Assembly: GCA_037355855.1 (NCBI GenBank)
Contig: CM074762.1
Coordinates: forward strand, 5,394,001 to 5,458,000
Origin: Pseudo-nitzschia pungens
Taxonomy: Eukaryota; Bacillariophyta; Bacillariophyceae; Bacillariales; Bacillariaceae
DNA length: 64,000 nucleotides
Direction: 5' to 3'
Below the pieces are notes generated by a model, which was not told where the DNA came from, searched no databases, and saw only the letters and a list, made by a program, of their open reading frames with translations. This document shows, in pieces, positions 33,835 to 45,690 of the stretch (within the stretch, counting starts at the first letter, position 1; every line of letters begins with the position of its first letter). The position numbers and the translations under genes are program-made.

Positions 33835-35607
33835 TCACAGCAGCGGCAGCACCAGCGCCGCTTTCCCGGCCAGGATCGATCCGAAAACGATCCCTCCCAC
33901 CCTCGCGTTGGATCGAAAGCGCTCGGCGAGGTTGTGGGGATCGTCCAGGTCCGCCGTGCGGATCTGCCACACCAGGTGGGCGTAGGCGCCCGTGATTCCA
34001 ACCGCGTACACCCCGAGGGGCAGGAGCGGTGCCTCCGGCTGCATCTGCAACGCCGACTGCAACGGAAACTGCCCCGGTTCGGTGGACCCGGCGGCGGCGA
34101 CGGTCGTCGCCACCAGGTCGTTGTATCCGGCCAGCAACCAGGAGGCGTAGGTGGTCGCCGCCAGTCCGTGCAGGACGCGCTTGTGCCGGGAGCTGTCGTC
34201 GCTCCCACCACCACCATCATGTTCGTGATTGCGATTGCGATTGCGATTGCGATGGTTGTCGTCGCCGCTGCCATTGCCATTGCCATCGCCATCGCCGCCG
34301 CCGCTGCCTCCCCCCAGCAGCCGGCCAAAGGTAATGGCGGTCGACCGCAGCCCCAGCTTGGCGTCGTCGACCTTGTCCTGGTGGGCGTACAGCGTGTCGT
34401 AACCGATCGTCCAGGCCACGCCGCTGGCGTACAGGGGGAGGACGATCGAATAGTCCATGCTCCCGTGGACGGCCGCCCATCCCACAAAGGCGCCCCAGTT
34501 GAAGCACAGTCCCAGGACCAGCTGCGGGTAGTCGAAGCACCGCTTCATCAGCGGGTAGGCCACCACGATGGGCAGGGAGGCCGCCCCCCACCAGAAGCAG
34601 TACTCGGTGTGGGGCTCCAGGCTCAGCAGGACCCCCAGACCGGCCGACAGCTGGACCGCCAGCCAGGCCAGAGCCTCCGGCGGCGTCAGAACCCCCGCGG
34701 CCAGCGGTCGGTTCTTGGTGCGGGCGACCCTGCGATCCAGGTCGCGGTCCCAGAGGTCGTTGATGGTGCACCCGGCTCCCCGCATGACAAAGGCCCCGAC
34801 CGTGAAGAGACCCAGGAGCTTGGGGTCCGGGAGGACGTCCGGCAGCGTCGTCGTCGTCGTTTGAATCGTCGTCGCGGTCGTGTTTCCCGGGACTCCGGCC
34901 GCCATGGCCGCGGACCAGTAACAGGGCCACAGGAGCAGCCAGGTTCCGATGGGCTTGTCCATTCGAGACAAGTGGGCGTAGGGTCGAAGCGAAAGGGGCA
35001 GGTAATCGTCCACCCAGGTGACCATGGATGGATCGGACGTGCTGCTGCCGTTGCCGCTGCCGCTGTTGCTCGCGCCGGCAGTGGCGGCGGAGGTCGACGG
35101 CGACGCGGATCCTCCCCCCCCATCGCTGGCAGCGAGAGCTCGCGATGCCGATCGGGACAATCGCTCGCGACCGCTTCGGTTCCGGAGGTTTTCGTTGCTC
35201 TCGAAATTCGGTTTGCCTCCTCCGGTGCTCGTGCTCGTGCCGAGAGTGCGGAACGAAAGCGGGGAATTCGAAGCGAAGGGATGGACGCAAACAGCAGCAA
35301 TGGCCGGAGATCGCTGTCGCCTCCGTGTCGTTGTCGTTGTCGCTGCGGTGTGTGCTTTGGAGGTTGATGGTCGAGGCGCAAACAGCTGATGATGCACCGA
35401 TATGATTGTGGAGGCAGGAGCGATGCCGATGAAGCGAGTAGCAGTAGCAGTAGCAGTAGCAGTAGCAGCAGTGCTTTGGGGGTAGTTGACAACGGATGAC
35501 AATGCTCTGCGTTGTTGATGAATGCTAGAAGCAGGATCCAACCGAAACCATCGCCCGGAACAAAGCCATCTCGAAGCCGCTCCCCCTCGATGATGAAGAA
35601 CCTTCAT
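33835..35607 (-). CDS. COQ2: 4-hydroxybenzoate polyprenyltransferase COQ2 (UbiA family)
   Basis: An ATG-initiated frame of 590 residues. Residues about 200-590 are a UbiA-type prenyltransferase with eight to nine membrane helices. The block [24 protein letters not shown] opens the domain, N283-DLWDRDLD291 is the first Asp-rich motif, and [13 protein letters not shown] near residue 405 is the second. Both bind the magnesium-pyrophosphate of the prenyl donor. The enzyme attaches the polyprenyl tail to 4-hydroxybenzoate in ubiquinone synthesis at the mitochondrial inner membrane. The 200-residue N-terminus is Ser/Thr/Gly/Arg-rich and includes a poly-Ala/Thr run, so a mitochondrial presequence is likely but hard to delimit. 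A Gly/Asp/Asn/His-rich insert (about 440-480) makes it much longer than the usual roughly 370 residues. GC content is high, like the neighbouring host genes. Confidence 0.92.
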   Translation of the reverse strand: MKVLHHRGGAASRWLCSGRWFRLDPASSIHQQRRALSSVVNYPQSTAATATATATATRFIGIAPASTIISVHHQLFAPRPSTSKAHTAATTTTTRRRQRSPAIAAVCVHPFASNSPLSFRTLGTSTSTGGGKPNFESNENLRNRSGRERLSRSASRALAASDGGGGSASPSTSAATAGASNSGSGNGSSTSDPSMVTWVDDYLPLSLRPYAHLSRMDKPIGTWLLLWPCYWSAAMAAGVPGNTTATTIQTTTTTLPDVLPDPKLLGLFTVGAFVMRGAGCTINDLWDRDLDRRVARTKNRPLAAGVLTPPEALAWLAVQLSAGLGVLLSLEPHTEYCFWWGAASLPIVVAYPLMKRCFDYPQLVLGLCFNWGAFVGWAAVHGSMDYSIVLPLYASGVAWTIGYDTLYAHQDKVDDAKLGLRSTAITFGRLLGGGSGGGDGDGNGNGSGDDNHRNRNRNRNHEHDGGGGSDDSSRHKRVLHGLAATTYASWLLAGYNDLVATTVAAAGSTEPGQFPLQSALQMQPEAPLLPLGVYAVGITGAYAHLVWQIRTADLDDPHNLAERFRSNARVGGIVFGSILAGKAALVLPLL

Positions 35608-36707
35608 CGACCAGTTATGCTTTCATCCAGTGTCGGCGAATTCGATTGGAGAGAAAAGAATATAAAGTCGACGCCCCCTCGCTTGGAAACCAGAGCACAG
35701 GGCACCAACAATTGCGGTCTCGGGGTTGTGCACCGACTTTTGTTATCGGGCTTGTACCGGTACAGTAACCTTACTTCGTACAATCTTTGCTAGAGATGAC
35801 GGATACAGTCTTGTTGTTGTCGTTCGGATACTGTAAATCGGACTCACTCGACATTTTGTCATCAGACGGCCGTCGAAGTCTCGAAAAAACTAAGGTTACT
35901 ACGTACGAACTTCGTATCGGTAACTTAATTAAGGTAACTTAACCTTACGGTACTGTACCGTAAGATCTTACCGTATTTCTAATCCTTGTCATCGCTGATC
36001 TGCGATCATACAGTAAGGTTTAAGGTTTAATTAACCTTACCTTGAGGGCACCCTAACCTTACTGTACTACGAAGTATTGTGGTGATATATAAATTAAATG
36101 CAACTATAAATACCAGTACAAAACTGTAACGCATAACATTGGTGCGCTGCGCGCACCAGCAGCGCTCTAAGTCAGCAGGTGAGGAGCCCAAAAAATCCAC
36201 GAAGACCGTTCGATTTCATCTCAAAAAAAAATACAAGTGGAAATCAAAACAAAAAACACATCATTGACATGGGTTCTCGCCGCAGTCGCAGACAATGATG
36301 GGTCAATCACATCACATGACAATACTACACTACCCCAACCATTCTCTCTTGAAAGCAATGAAGGTGACTGCAAGGTACACATGTACACATTTTCTACTAC
36401 AGATGTATTACACTACACAACAATCAACAAGTAATGGCGGAGGCGACAAAAAATGATCCGAAAACATCGATCGACCGAATCGATTCATCCCCTGGTGGAC
36501 AGCAAACAAAGGGACAACAATAAACTTGAAATTGAAAACAGCTGATAGCAGCAACAACAGGGGTACTTCCCCTGTCCAACAGCTGCTGTATCACCAACAA
36601 CAAGTCACTAATTTCGAAGCGAGGAAGCTCCTCCATTGCGCTCGTCGCGTCTCATGGCATTAATCAGCTGCGTCATTGACAGGTTCCCATAGTGGCTTTC
36701 GATCCTT
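35608..36707. other. Spacer between COQ2 and the Crypton gene
   Basis: The first half (35740-36070) has host-type GTAACCTTAC, TTAAGGTAACTTAA and ACCGTA motifs. After about 36130 the motifs stop, which may mark the left edge of Crypton-related DNA. Two tight hairpins lie here: GGTGCGC-TGC-GCGCACC at 36141-36157 and ACAGGGG-TACTT-CCCCTGT at 36557-36575. No gene seen. Confidence 0.45.
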
Positions 36708-38905
36708 CTAAATTGCTGTGTTAAGATCGTTCCCTCTTCTTGTTAAGCGCTCAATACATCCCCAGATAATCTTTCTTCTGGAGTACTTGTACTTCTTGCG
36801 ACCCCTCTCCCTCCGATTGAACTCTCTTGCAGGCTTCCTTCCTCCAATCCCATTCACATACTCATCCCACATGGCTTGCAGCGTCCGCGGATGGGGATGC
36901 AGAGTTGCAGGCCGGCGAGAAGGAGCAATTCCCTGGGGGATTGGATCAGCAGGAACTATTGAATTCCTTGTTCTTCGATGCGCTGGAGCAGCAGCAAGAC
37001 CCCGGACGGCCGACGTCAGCGTTCGAATCATTCTCTTAAGTTCAGCAACCTCTGTAAGATAATGGTTCCGGATCTCAGCAGTATTGGTCTGAACAGTGGA
37101 CAACTTTGCATATATGGCGTTCCTCCACTGCAATCCCCCAAGGGAAGCCCCAAGAGCTACTATCTCTGCCTCATCTGCAGGGATCTCGTCTAAGCTAACA
37201 ACGCCATTGTTGTTTGTGGGGATCACTTCCACTCTTTGGATCGGGTTCTCCTCCTCTAAGTGTCCATCCAACTCCTCATAAGCAAGAACAATCTTCCCCC
37301 TAAGGACTGGGGGAACCATTTCTACAGCGTGCGCATCGAAACAAGCCCACATCAAGGGCTTCGAAAGGACCGTGGCAACGCCATTACCAAATGCTGATCT
37401 AATACCAGGCGCTATTGTCAACGCAAGCCACTCGTCTGTAAGCGCGCTGTCATCTTTCGCCTTGTACAGACAGACACCTTTCTGGCAAAGTCTGCTTGCT
37501 GCATTAACATCAGGCCAGTCAAGCTGAATATCAGTGTACCTGTCCTGCATTGCTTTTGTTCTCCATCGGGCCCGATAGTCTACATCATCTCGATGCGTGC
37601 CACAGACCCTTGCCAAAGTGGCGCCCATCTTTTTCAGTGAGTGAGTCCCCAGCGCCATATCACCTTCAGGGCAAAAGAAATCACTGTGGACTGCTCCTGA
37701 TATCACCTGCTGATAGGTACTCTTAGTTTCATTTGCTTCCTTATCCTGTACATCCTTGGGATCAGCGCCAGTAGTGGTACCATCTGCAAACAACCATTGA
37801 CTGATTGATCCTCCACCTTCAGTGAGCCACACTTCCAGGAAGATTGCAAGGGACAGCAATACACAGAATTGGGTGTCCATCGATCCAAGCAGGCACTGCT
37901 TTGGCGCATGCTTCTCTTCCTTAACGTTCTTGGACCATCTCATTTGTGCTGTTAGGTACTCAGGGTACATCAAGTTCTGTTCCAGGCATTTCTTTTTGAC
38001 ATGGCAACAGTCATCCCCCCTTGCTATCATATGGAGCTGGAATTTCACCATTGCTTGGTGCCTTAGATGATTAATACTATGCCCTTTCAACATATCCAGT
38101 ATCTGGAAGTACTCTCCCTTGGTGAAGCCACGATCTGCACTTGACTTCTTCCCATTGCCTTTACACTCCTTGTGACCACCAATAGCCATGATGAGCCGGT
38201 TGATCTTAGTGGATCTTGTGGGGTTCCCTTTCTGTGTTTGCTCGCACCAGCACATCTCTGTCTCAAAGAAATACGAAATAGCCTTCTTCCAGTAACATAC
38301 TGTAGTTGATCTCATTTTCGGGGTGTCGTTTTTATTAGGATTCTCCTTGCCATACACCTTCAAGCACATCCAATGGAAGAGATGGTGTGGTCTTACTGTA
38401 TTCAGTTGTTCTAATGGAATAATCGAATCGCTTTCGTATGGCTCTCCAGTCACGTAATTCATAAACTGAAGCAAGATCTTGTGGTATTTGTAGACTTGGG
38501 TTGGCGCATGGACATCATTTGGAAGTGCTGGGGGAGGGCCTGCTGGTACTTTGTAGATTGGGCGCCCAGTTGGCCCTCTACCAGCAGGGGGGGAGCAGCG
38601 CCGCCGGGGGCCGGCGCAGCAGCAGGGGGGGGAGCAGCGCCGCCGGGGGCCGGCGCAGCAGCAGGGGCCGGCGCAGCAGCAGCAGCAGCAGCAGCTCGGC
38701 GTTGCCGTTCCTGTTCAGCGATTGCCCGAGCAACATCAGGAGGGTCAGGATTATTAGCAAGGCGCTCTTGATCTTCTGGAGGAAGCAAGTGCGTCCCCAT
38801 GTTACCAAAGGCAATTGCGAAATTCCTAGCGTTTTCTGCTGCTTCAGCTTCCCGTTGCCGACGACGACGCTCACGAGCTCGTACAGCTGCCCGGTTGGTA
38901 CTCAA
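36708..38905 (-). pseudogene. Crypton-type tyrosine recombinase with GCR1_C domain, frameshifted
   Basis: Two overlapping minus-strand frames make one protein. The upstream frame (38905 to 38459) gives a charged N-terminus (RARERRRRQREAEAAENARN) and an Ala/Pro/Gly-rich linker. The downstream frame (open from before 38560 to 36708) gives the catalytic part. The linker is a duplicated GGAAPP unit: one copy has G8 (38625-38632, plus strand), the other G7 (38587-38593), and one more base there would join the frames exactly. The core carries tyrosine-recombinase signatures: MIARGDDCC (candidate first Arg), THSLKKMGATLARVCG (H-x-x-K in place of HxxR), DYRARWRTKAMQDRYTDIQ (Trp and candidate nucleophile Tyr), then PDVNAASRLCQKGVCLYK. 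The C-terminus (AMWDEYVNGIGGRKPAREF...YSRRKIIWGCI) is a GCR1_C DNA-binding domain, the Crypton hallmark. No in-frame ATG exists before residue 35; the frame opens at TTG. Element ends were not found. Confidence 0.82.
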
Positions 38906-38999
38906 TTGTCAAGGCATACTTGTTGTTTTGTTTGTTTCTTTTTTCTCTCTTCTCTTTTTTCTCTTTTTTTGTTGTTACTGTAATTAAATGGACCAATTG

Positions 39000-39022
39000 C
39001 GTCCGAAAACTGGTTCGCGACC
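39000..39022 (+). repeat. Terminal inverted repeat, left end of outer copy
   Basis: CGTCCGAAAACTGGTTCG followed by CGACC. The next 35 bases repeat ATCGCGACC four to five times, a subterminal repeat array typical of transposase-binding sites. Confidence 0.75.
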
Positions 39023-39409
39023 CATCGCGACCAATCGCGACCCGATCGCGACCCAATCGGGACTTGTCTAAAAAAAATTCAACCCCAATTTTTTATTTCA
39101 CAACCTCTTTTCTATTATTCTCAACTTTTTTCCATTATTCTCAACCACATTTCTCCCTTTTCTCAACTCCCCCAACGTGTCGACGGAAATGTTCTCTTCT
39201 TGACCCTGACATTCAGTCCCTCTTCACATTTTCATTCCATTTTACACATTTGACACACTTGACTCAACACAACAAATAATTTTAAATCCAATTTACTTCA
39301 ATCACACCAAAGTGTTACGTTGTGCACCTTTGTGAACTTTTTTTTCAGTGGTGTCACATCACATACCGGTACCCCAGCTAAGAATCGCATCACAAAAACA
39401 CACACCACC

Positions 39410-39620
39410 ATGCCGAAAGCTTCCTCCGACCCAAGGCACTTTGCCAATGAGCCCAGAATACCCAAGACATTCCATTGTCGCAACTGCATTGCCTCCGGAA
39501 GAAGAAGAAAATCAAAATCCTTCAAGGGATACAAACAAGAATCGAGCCACTTTCATACCTACCGATACGTATCTCAAGGCCTCTCTAGGCATCTCTATTC
39601 CAACAATGATTGCCAAACTT
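39410..39620 (+). pseudogene. Truncated first ORF of element X (outer copy)
   Basis: ATG at 39410 opens the reading MPKASSDPRHFANEP, then F-H-CRNC, an Arg/Lys-rich segment, HFHTYRYVSQGLSRHLYSNNDC. After about 70 codons it is cut by the inner insertion at 39621. C-x2-C ... H-x-H ... H-x5-C resembles a short zinc-binding fold such as often starts transposon proteins; no family could be named. The matching downstream segment resumes at 46089 (LMDFISSAKAEVTLPLVRH). Confidence 0.5.
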
Positions 39621-39643
39621 CGTCCGAAAACTGGTTCGCGACC
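39621..39643 (-). repeat. Terminal inverted repeat, right end of inner copy
   Basis: The same 23-base repeat as at 39000, but followed by CCTCCCAAGAATTTATTTAGG instead of ATCGCGACC repeats. This identifies it as the opposite (right) end of the element, lying in reverse. Confidence 0.75.
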
Positions 39644-40104
39644 CCTCCCAAGAATTTATTTAGGGGGGTCGCGATTTATTCCTGGCTCATTTTGACGCTG
39701 CTCGATTCCTAGCTCTCTCGCGATTCGCAACCCCAATCGCGACCCAGTAACTACCTCAATTACGAGAAAAAAAAATAAAGACCCAAATTTTTTTTCAATC
39801 TGACTCATTATTACTGACCCTACCATCATTATATATTATGAGACTGTTGCAGAAATTCACTCCCAAAAATTGATTTCTCATCCCGACACAAAGTATTTCC
39901 CATCACACCCCTCAAGAAATTCATCACAAAAATCACAATTATTACCCGAAGCCCAGGAATCGCGACCCCCATGAAAAAAAAATTTGAAACACTATGATGC
40001 AAAATATAAGTCTTTCTTTTGATAAATATTGATATTACTCTAATAATTGTTTATTCTCTGTTCAATTTTCTCACACACGCACACACAAATTTTGGTTTGT
40101 TAAA

Positions 40105-40395
40105 AGAAGTCGTCGTCCTTGAAATCGTCGTCGCTCTTCGTTTCCTTGAAGTCGTCGTTGCTTCTCGCTTCGATCGTCTTCGTCCTCCCTGAAGTCGTCG
40201 TTGCTCTTCGCTCCAAATTGCCTTCCTCTTCGTCGTCGTCCCTGAAATCGTCGTCCTCTCTGAAATCGTCGTTGCTCTTTGCTTCGATTGGCTTCGTCGT
40301 CCTCTCTGAAATCGTCGTTGCTCTTCGCTTCGATCGTCTTCGTCGTCCTTGAAATCGTCGTTGCTCTTTGCTCCGATCGTCTTCGTCCTCATGCA
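40105..40395. repeat. CGT/CTT-rich minisatellite, inner copy
   Basis: Imperfect 30-50-bp units of CCTTGAAATCGTCGTTGCTC + TTCGCTTCGATCGTCTTCGT. The inverse array lies in the outer copy at 50255-50560. Low-complexity Arg/Asp/Glu frames arise on the minus strand. Confidence 0.75.
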
Positions 40396-41280
40396 CACCA
40401 CACAAATTTTGGTTCAAACGATTTTTAAATAATGGTCATCGTGATAATTTCATCCATACCGGTATCTGTACTGCCAGTAAAGGTCTCCTCACATCGCATC
40501 ATATTTCATCAGTTGCAATCGCATCATTTTGTCAGTTGCGATCCCATCATATTTGTCTTGCGATCGCAATATGTGTCAGTTGCCCCGTTGCATCATGTTT
40601 CGCATCATTTTTCAGTTGCCCCGTCGCATTAAAGTTGATTCTTCCCTATCAGTAGCAAGCAGGCAACTCAATGCAGAATTAGAACAATTGAAATCCATTA
40701 TCAATACCCCAGATCTTGATGTGCTTCACTCACCGTTGCATTATATTTCATTTGCCGTTGCATCCTATTTCATCAGCAGTTGCGGTCGCCTCCCTATCAG
40801 GAGCAAGCAGGCAAGTCAATGATGCACAGTTAGACGAATCAAAATCCATTATTAATACCTCCTCCAACCTTGATGTGGTTCACTTACCATTTCCATCTCA
40901 TTATATTTCAGTTGCCGTCTTTCTTGTTCCGTTCCGACCCAAAATTATGTGAAGTAAGATTTACGACACATGCATTTTCTGTCATGCATGTGTTTGCCGA
41001 GAATTGATTTCTTCTACATGATAGCAGTAGAGTTACTACTAGTAGTAGTATGTACCGTACTGAAGTAATAGTAGAAACCAGTAGAAAGCTGATGATGGTG
41101 ATATCGCGCGCCACCTAAACCACAGAGAGCCAGCCCCGCTGCGCCATAATTTTGGACTACCTCTTATGTACTACTACCTACGCACTGCAGTAGTATGTAG
41201 CAGCAGTGTATAACTGTACTACTACTACAAGCAGCAAGAATAGTACTACCTCAGTGAATATACCATCAAATCAAATATCT

Positions 41281-42490
41281 GAATGAATCTGGCCAATCTT
41301 TGTGTGATTCCAGTGTGAATATTTCTCATCCTATGCATGGGCAAGACTATTCAAAAAGAAGTATTCAAAAATCACCAATAATTTGGATGTCACCACTGAA
41401 TAATTAGTAGTTGGCCCAGTACTGCGGAATTTACTAGAAAATACTGTAAAATCACATATCTGAATGAATCTGGCCAATCTTTGTGTGATTCCAGTGTGAA
41501 TATTTCTCATCCTATCCATGGGCAAGAGTATGCAAAAAGAAGTATTCAAAAATCACCAATAATTTGGGTGTCACCACTGAATAATTAATATTTGTTCCAC
41601 TACTGCGGAATTTACTAGAAAAAAGTAGCAAATCACATATCGGAATGAATCTGGCCAATAGTTGTGTGATTCCAGTGTGAATATTTCTCATACTGTGCAT
41701 GGGCAAGAGTATGCAAAAAGAAGTATTCAAAAATCACCAATAATTTGGGTGTCACCACTGAATAATTAATATTTGTTCCACTACTGCGGAATTTACTAGA
41801 AAAAAGTACCAAATCACATATCTGAATGAATGCGGCCAATAGTTGTGTGATTCCAGTGTGAATATTTCTCATCCTGTGCATGGGCAAGACTATTCAAAAA
41901 GAAGTATTCAAAAATCACCTATAATTTGGGTGTCACCACTGAATAATTAATATTTGGCCCACTACTGCGGAATTTGCTAGAAAAAAGTACCAAATCACAT
42001 ATCAGAATGAATCTGGCCAATATTTGTGTGATTCCAGTGTGAATATTTCTCATCCTGTGCATGGGCAAGACTATTCAAACAGAAGTATTCAAAAATCACC
42101 AATAATTTGGGTGTCACCACAGAATAATTAATATTTGGCCAACTACTGGAGAATTTACTAGAAAAAAGTACCAAATCACATATCAGAATGAATCTGGCCA
42201 ATATTTGTGTGATTCCAGTGTGAATATTTCTCATCCTATGCATGGGCAAGAGTATGCAAAAAGAAGTATTCAAAAATCACCAATAATTTGGATGTCACCA
42301 CTGAATAATTAATATTTGGCCCAGTACCGCAGCATTTAGTAGAAACTGCTGTAAAATCAAATATGTGAATGAATCTAGTCAATATTTTGTGATTCCAGTG
42401 TGAATATTTCTCATCCTATGCATGGGCAAGAGTATGCAAAAAGAAGTATTCAAAAATCACCAATAATTTGGATGTCACCATTGAATAACT
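41281..42490. repeat. 181-bp satellite array, inner copy (about 7 units)
   Basis: GAATGAAT(C/G) markers start at 41281, 41462, 41643, 41824, 42005, 42186 and 42367, a constant spacing of 181 bp. Each unit contains CCAGTGTGAATATTTCTCAT, GGGCAAGA, AAGTATTCAAAAATCACC, TGTCACCACTGAATAATTA and a GGAATTTACTAGAAAA segment. Units differ by scattered substitutions. They have no coding capacity beyond chance short frames. Confidence 0.9.
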
Positions 42491-42576
42491 GAATAGGCAG
42501 ATCACCTGGTGACAAATGCTTCGCAGCAAAAATATTTCTATTGCATCGTGATGTAGCAAAAGACATTCCCGTGACG

Positions 42577-42621
42577 GGACTCGAACCAACAATACCAACT
42601 GCATACAATCCAGTAGTGCCA
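42577..42621 (-). promoter_or_regulatory. tRNA-like Pol III promoter module (SINE-like), inner copy
   Basis: The inverted counterpart of 47864-47908. On the minus strand it has TGGCACTACTGG (42621-42610) and then GGTTCGAGTCC (42587-42577). The B-box is kept in both copies even though the sequence between the boxes has diverged. Confidence 0.4.
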
Positions 42622-43328
42622 CTATTACTGTCTACTACTGCTAAACAGGTGTTCTCTCCATCTTTTAATGCTACCACCATCTCGGGGAAGGCTCATCCTG
42701 TATAATATGTACCAACACTAAGTTACCGTACCTCCACCACTTCGCGCCAAAAGATTTGTACCAGTACCGTACGTACAGTTTATACGTACCGTTTCCGTTT
42801 ACAAAAAACCTACATATCCCCAGCCTGTACGTACTGTCGGTACCTACTAGGAACGGGTATGCACAGACCTGTCATTTTTTCTTTTTCTCAGCCTGTACAC
42901 TTAGTACTGTAAAGTACGTACATTGCTGTCATTTTTTCCACTCAGCCTGTACACACAGTACCGTAAAGCACGTAATAAAGCACTAAAGCACTACGTCACA
43001 GTGGCAGATCGATTTTCCGCCCCACATCTCCCTCGTACAGGATGTGTCATAATTTTCATTTCCATTTTCATTTTCGTTTCAATTCTTGCATCGGAATATT
43101 CTGGCCGGTCCAGTTTAACCTAGCCATCAGGCACCGGGACCATCTCTTTTGAAAAAGACACACATGCTGTGGGGAGCTTGAGAACGGCCGCTCTTGCTTT
43201 CTGCTCTGTTGTCTGATTCATATCACGGAGGTTGGGTGTGTTGAAGTCCTGGAACTACCTGGCTTACCCAGATATACGACGTACTGATATTGAAAAGAAC
43301 GAAGACGAAAATCACAACCGATCGGTGC

Positions 43329-43700
43329 GGAGAGGGACGACGAGGACGACGGAGGTACGATCGCTCCAGAGAGGGACGACGGGGGTTTGGTCGCTTCGAT
43401 CGCTTCTAACAGGATGTTTCTTGTTGTTGTTTTTACTTTCGTCTTTCCATAGGGGAACGGCAACGACCGGGTACGACGACGAACGACGACGACGAACGGT
43501 ACGATCGCTCCATACAGGGTCGACGGGGGTACGATCGCTACGATCGCTTCTTACAGGATCTTGTTGTTGTTTTCACTTTCCTCTTTCCATAGGGGAACGA
43601 CGGCAACGATCGGGTACGACGACGAATGACAATGACGAACGGTACGATCGCTCCATACAGGGCCGACGACAAACGGGACGGACGGCACAAGGTATGCCTC
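43329..43700. repeat. Degenerate 30-bp minisatellite, inner copy
   Basis: Imperfect units of GAGGGACGACGGGGGTACGA + TCGCTTC occur in two clusters, separated by TTGTTGTTTTCACTTTC- and CTTTCCATAGGGGAACG-type segments that are themselves repeated. It corresponds to the better-preserved array at 46925-47265. Confidence 0.7.
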
Positions 43701-43984
43701 ATAGTTTAATAAAAATACTCTCTTCTTTTTTCTTTTATCAAGTAGTGTCTGTTTCCTCTAGAATCATAACTAACACAAATATTTTTTCATTCTTGGTTGT
43801 TGCAGAAAGGAGCGACTGATCGACGGATTCGGTGAAGGGAGCGACGGATCGATCGATTTCCGGTTGTTGCGAAAAGGAGCAACGGACCGAAATAACCAGG
43901 TTGTTGCAGAAGGGAGCAACAATTTCTGGTTGTTGCAGAAGGGAGCGACAATTTTCGGTTGTTGCGAACAGGAGCGACAGATCG

Positions 43985-45372
43985 TTTCTGCTTGCTGTCC
44001 CCCCCCCTTTATTATCGACGCGTTGCTGCTGTTTTGCTGCTTGCTGTCCCCCCCCTGTATTATCGACGCGTTGCTGCTTGCTGTCCCCCCCCTGTATTAT
44101 CGACGCGTTGCTGCTGCTTGCTGCTTGCTGTCCCCCCTGTATTATTGACGCGTGCTTGCTGCTTGCTGTCCCCCCCTGTATTATCGACGCGTTGCTGCTT
44201 GCTGCTGCTTGATGCCCCCCCCTGTATTATCGACGCGTTGCTGCTGCTTGCTGTCCCCCCTGTATTATCGACGCGTTGCTGCTTGCTGCTTGCTGTCCCC
44301 CCCTGTATTATCGACGCGTTGCTGCTTGCTGTCCCCCCTGGTGTATTATCGACGCGATAGTTCTTTAAAAAATATTCTCGTGTATTATCCCCCCTGTATT
44401 ATCGACGCGTTGCTGCTTGCTGTCCCCCCTGTATTGTCGACGCGTTCGTTGCTGCTTGCTGCTTGCTGTCCCCCCCTGTATTATCGACGCGTTGCTGCTT
44501 GCTGCTGCTTGCTGTCCCCCTGTATAAATTTCTTTTTTGACATAAATCCCTCTACAATTTGTACTGGAAAATCGAATTTTTTGATTGCCTCGTTCACTCA
44601 TCACCTCTATCTGCTTGCTGCTTCTTGCTGTCCCCCCTGTATTATCGACGCGTTGCTGCTGCTTGCTGTCCCCCCTGTATTATCGACGCGTTGCTGCTGC
44701 TTGCTGTCCCCCCTGTATTATCGACGCATTGCTGCTGCTTGTTGCTGCTTGCTGTCCCCCCTGTATTATCGACACGTTGCTGCTTGCTGTCCCCCCTCGT
44801 ACTATCGACGCGTTGCTGCTGCTTGATGCGTGCTGACCCCCCCCTGTATTATCGACGCGTTGCTGCTGCTTGCTGTCCCCCCCTGGATTATCGACGCGTT
44901 TGTATTATCGACGCGTTGCTGTTTGTATTATTGACGCGTTGCTGCTGCTTGCTGTCCCCCCCCTTGTATTATCGACGCGTTGCTGCTGCTTGCTGTCCCC
45001 CCCCTGTATTATTGACGCGTTGCTGCTGCTTGCTGTCCCCCCCTGTATTATCGACGCGTTTGTATTATCGACGCATTGCTGCTTGCTGCTTGCTGTCCCC
45101 CCCTTTATAATCGACGCGTTTCTGCTGCTTGCTGTCCCCCCTGTATTATCGATGTGTTGCTGCTTGCTGCTTGCTGTCCCCCCCTGTATTATCGACGCGT
45201 TGCTGCTGCTTGCTGTCCCCCCTGTATTATCGACGCGTTGCTGCTTGCTGCTTGCTGTCCCCCCTGTATTATCGACGCGTTGCTGCTGCTTGCTGTCCCC
45301 CCCCTGTATTATCGACGCGTTGCTGCTGCTTGCTGTCCCCCCTGTATTATCGACGTGTTGCTGCTTGCTGCC
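43985..45372. repeat. C6-7-bearing minisatellite, inner copy (about 32 units)
   Basis: Tandem units of about 36-45 bp with core GTATTATCGACGCGTTGCTG, CTGCTTGCTGT and a run of five to eight C. About 32 cores are countable. Unit length varies by the number of TGCTTGC hexamers/heptamers. A non-repeat interruption lies at 44520-44615 and another at 44357-44392. All three forward frames are open through much of it, giving low-complexity ORFs (ALLLLAVPP-type). Confidence 0.85.
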
Positions 45373-45690
45373 TAGTGTCATTGTCAGTCCATACTGTGAT
45401 GGTGTGTGTCGGACCAAAGGGAGGGTGACTTCGGCTTTCGCAGAAGAAATAAAATCCATAAGATCGTTCTTAACATAATAAGTTCGGCAATCACTGTTGG
45501 AATAGAGATGCCTGGAGAGGCCTTGAGATACATATCGGTAGGTGTGAAAGTGGCTCGATTCTTGTTTGTATCCCTTGAAGGATTTTGATTTTCTTCTTCT
45601 TCCGGAGGCAATGCAGTTGCGACATTGGAATGTCTTGGGTATTCTGGGCTCATTGGCAAAGTGCCTTGGGTCGGAGGAAGCTTTCGGCAT
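44905..45690 (-). CDS. First ORF of element X (inner copy), running into minisatellite
   Basis: The ATG at 45690 starts a 261-codon frame. The first about 105 residues match the interrupted outer copy almost residue for residue, including the CRNC ... HFH ... RHLYSNSDC zinc-finger-like part and DLMDFISSAKAEVTLPLVRHTPSQYGLTM. The remaining about 155 residues are the minisatellite read as protein (NASIIQGGTASS repeats) and are probably not functional. It most likely represents the surviving 5' exon of a lost transposase or accessory gene. Expression is unknown. Confidence 0.4.
   Translation of the reverse strand: MPKASSDPRHFANEPRIPKTFQCRNCIASGRRRKSKSFKGYKQESSHFHTYRYVSQGLSRHLYSNSDCRTYYVKNDLMDFISSAKAEVTLPLVRHTPSQYGLTMTLGSKQQHVDNTGGTASSSNASIIQGGDSKQQQRVDNTGGTASSKQQRVDNTGGTASSSNASIIQGGTASSKQQHIDNTGGTASSRNASIIKGGTASSKQQCVDNTNASIIQGGTASSSNASIIQGGDSKQQQRVDNTRGGTASSSNASIIQTATRR

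Noticed and set aside
33757..35367. 536-codon plus-strand frame
   Set aside because: Antisense shadow of COQ2; no domains.
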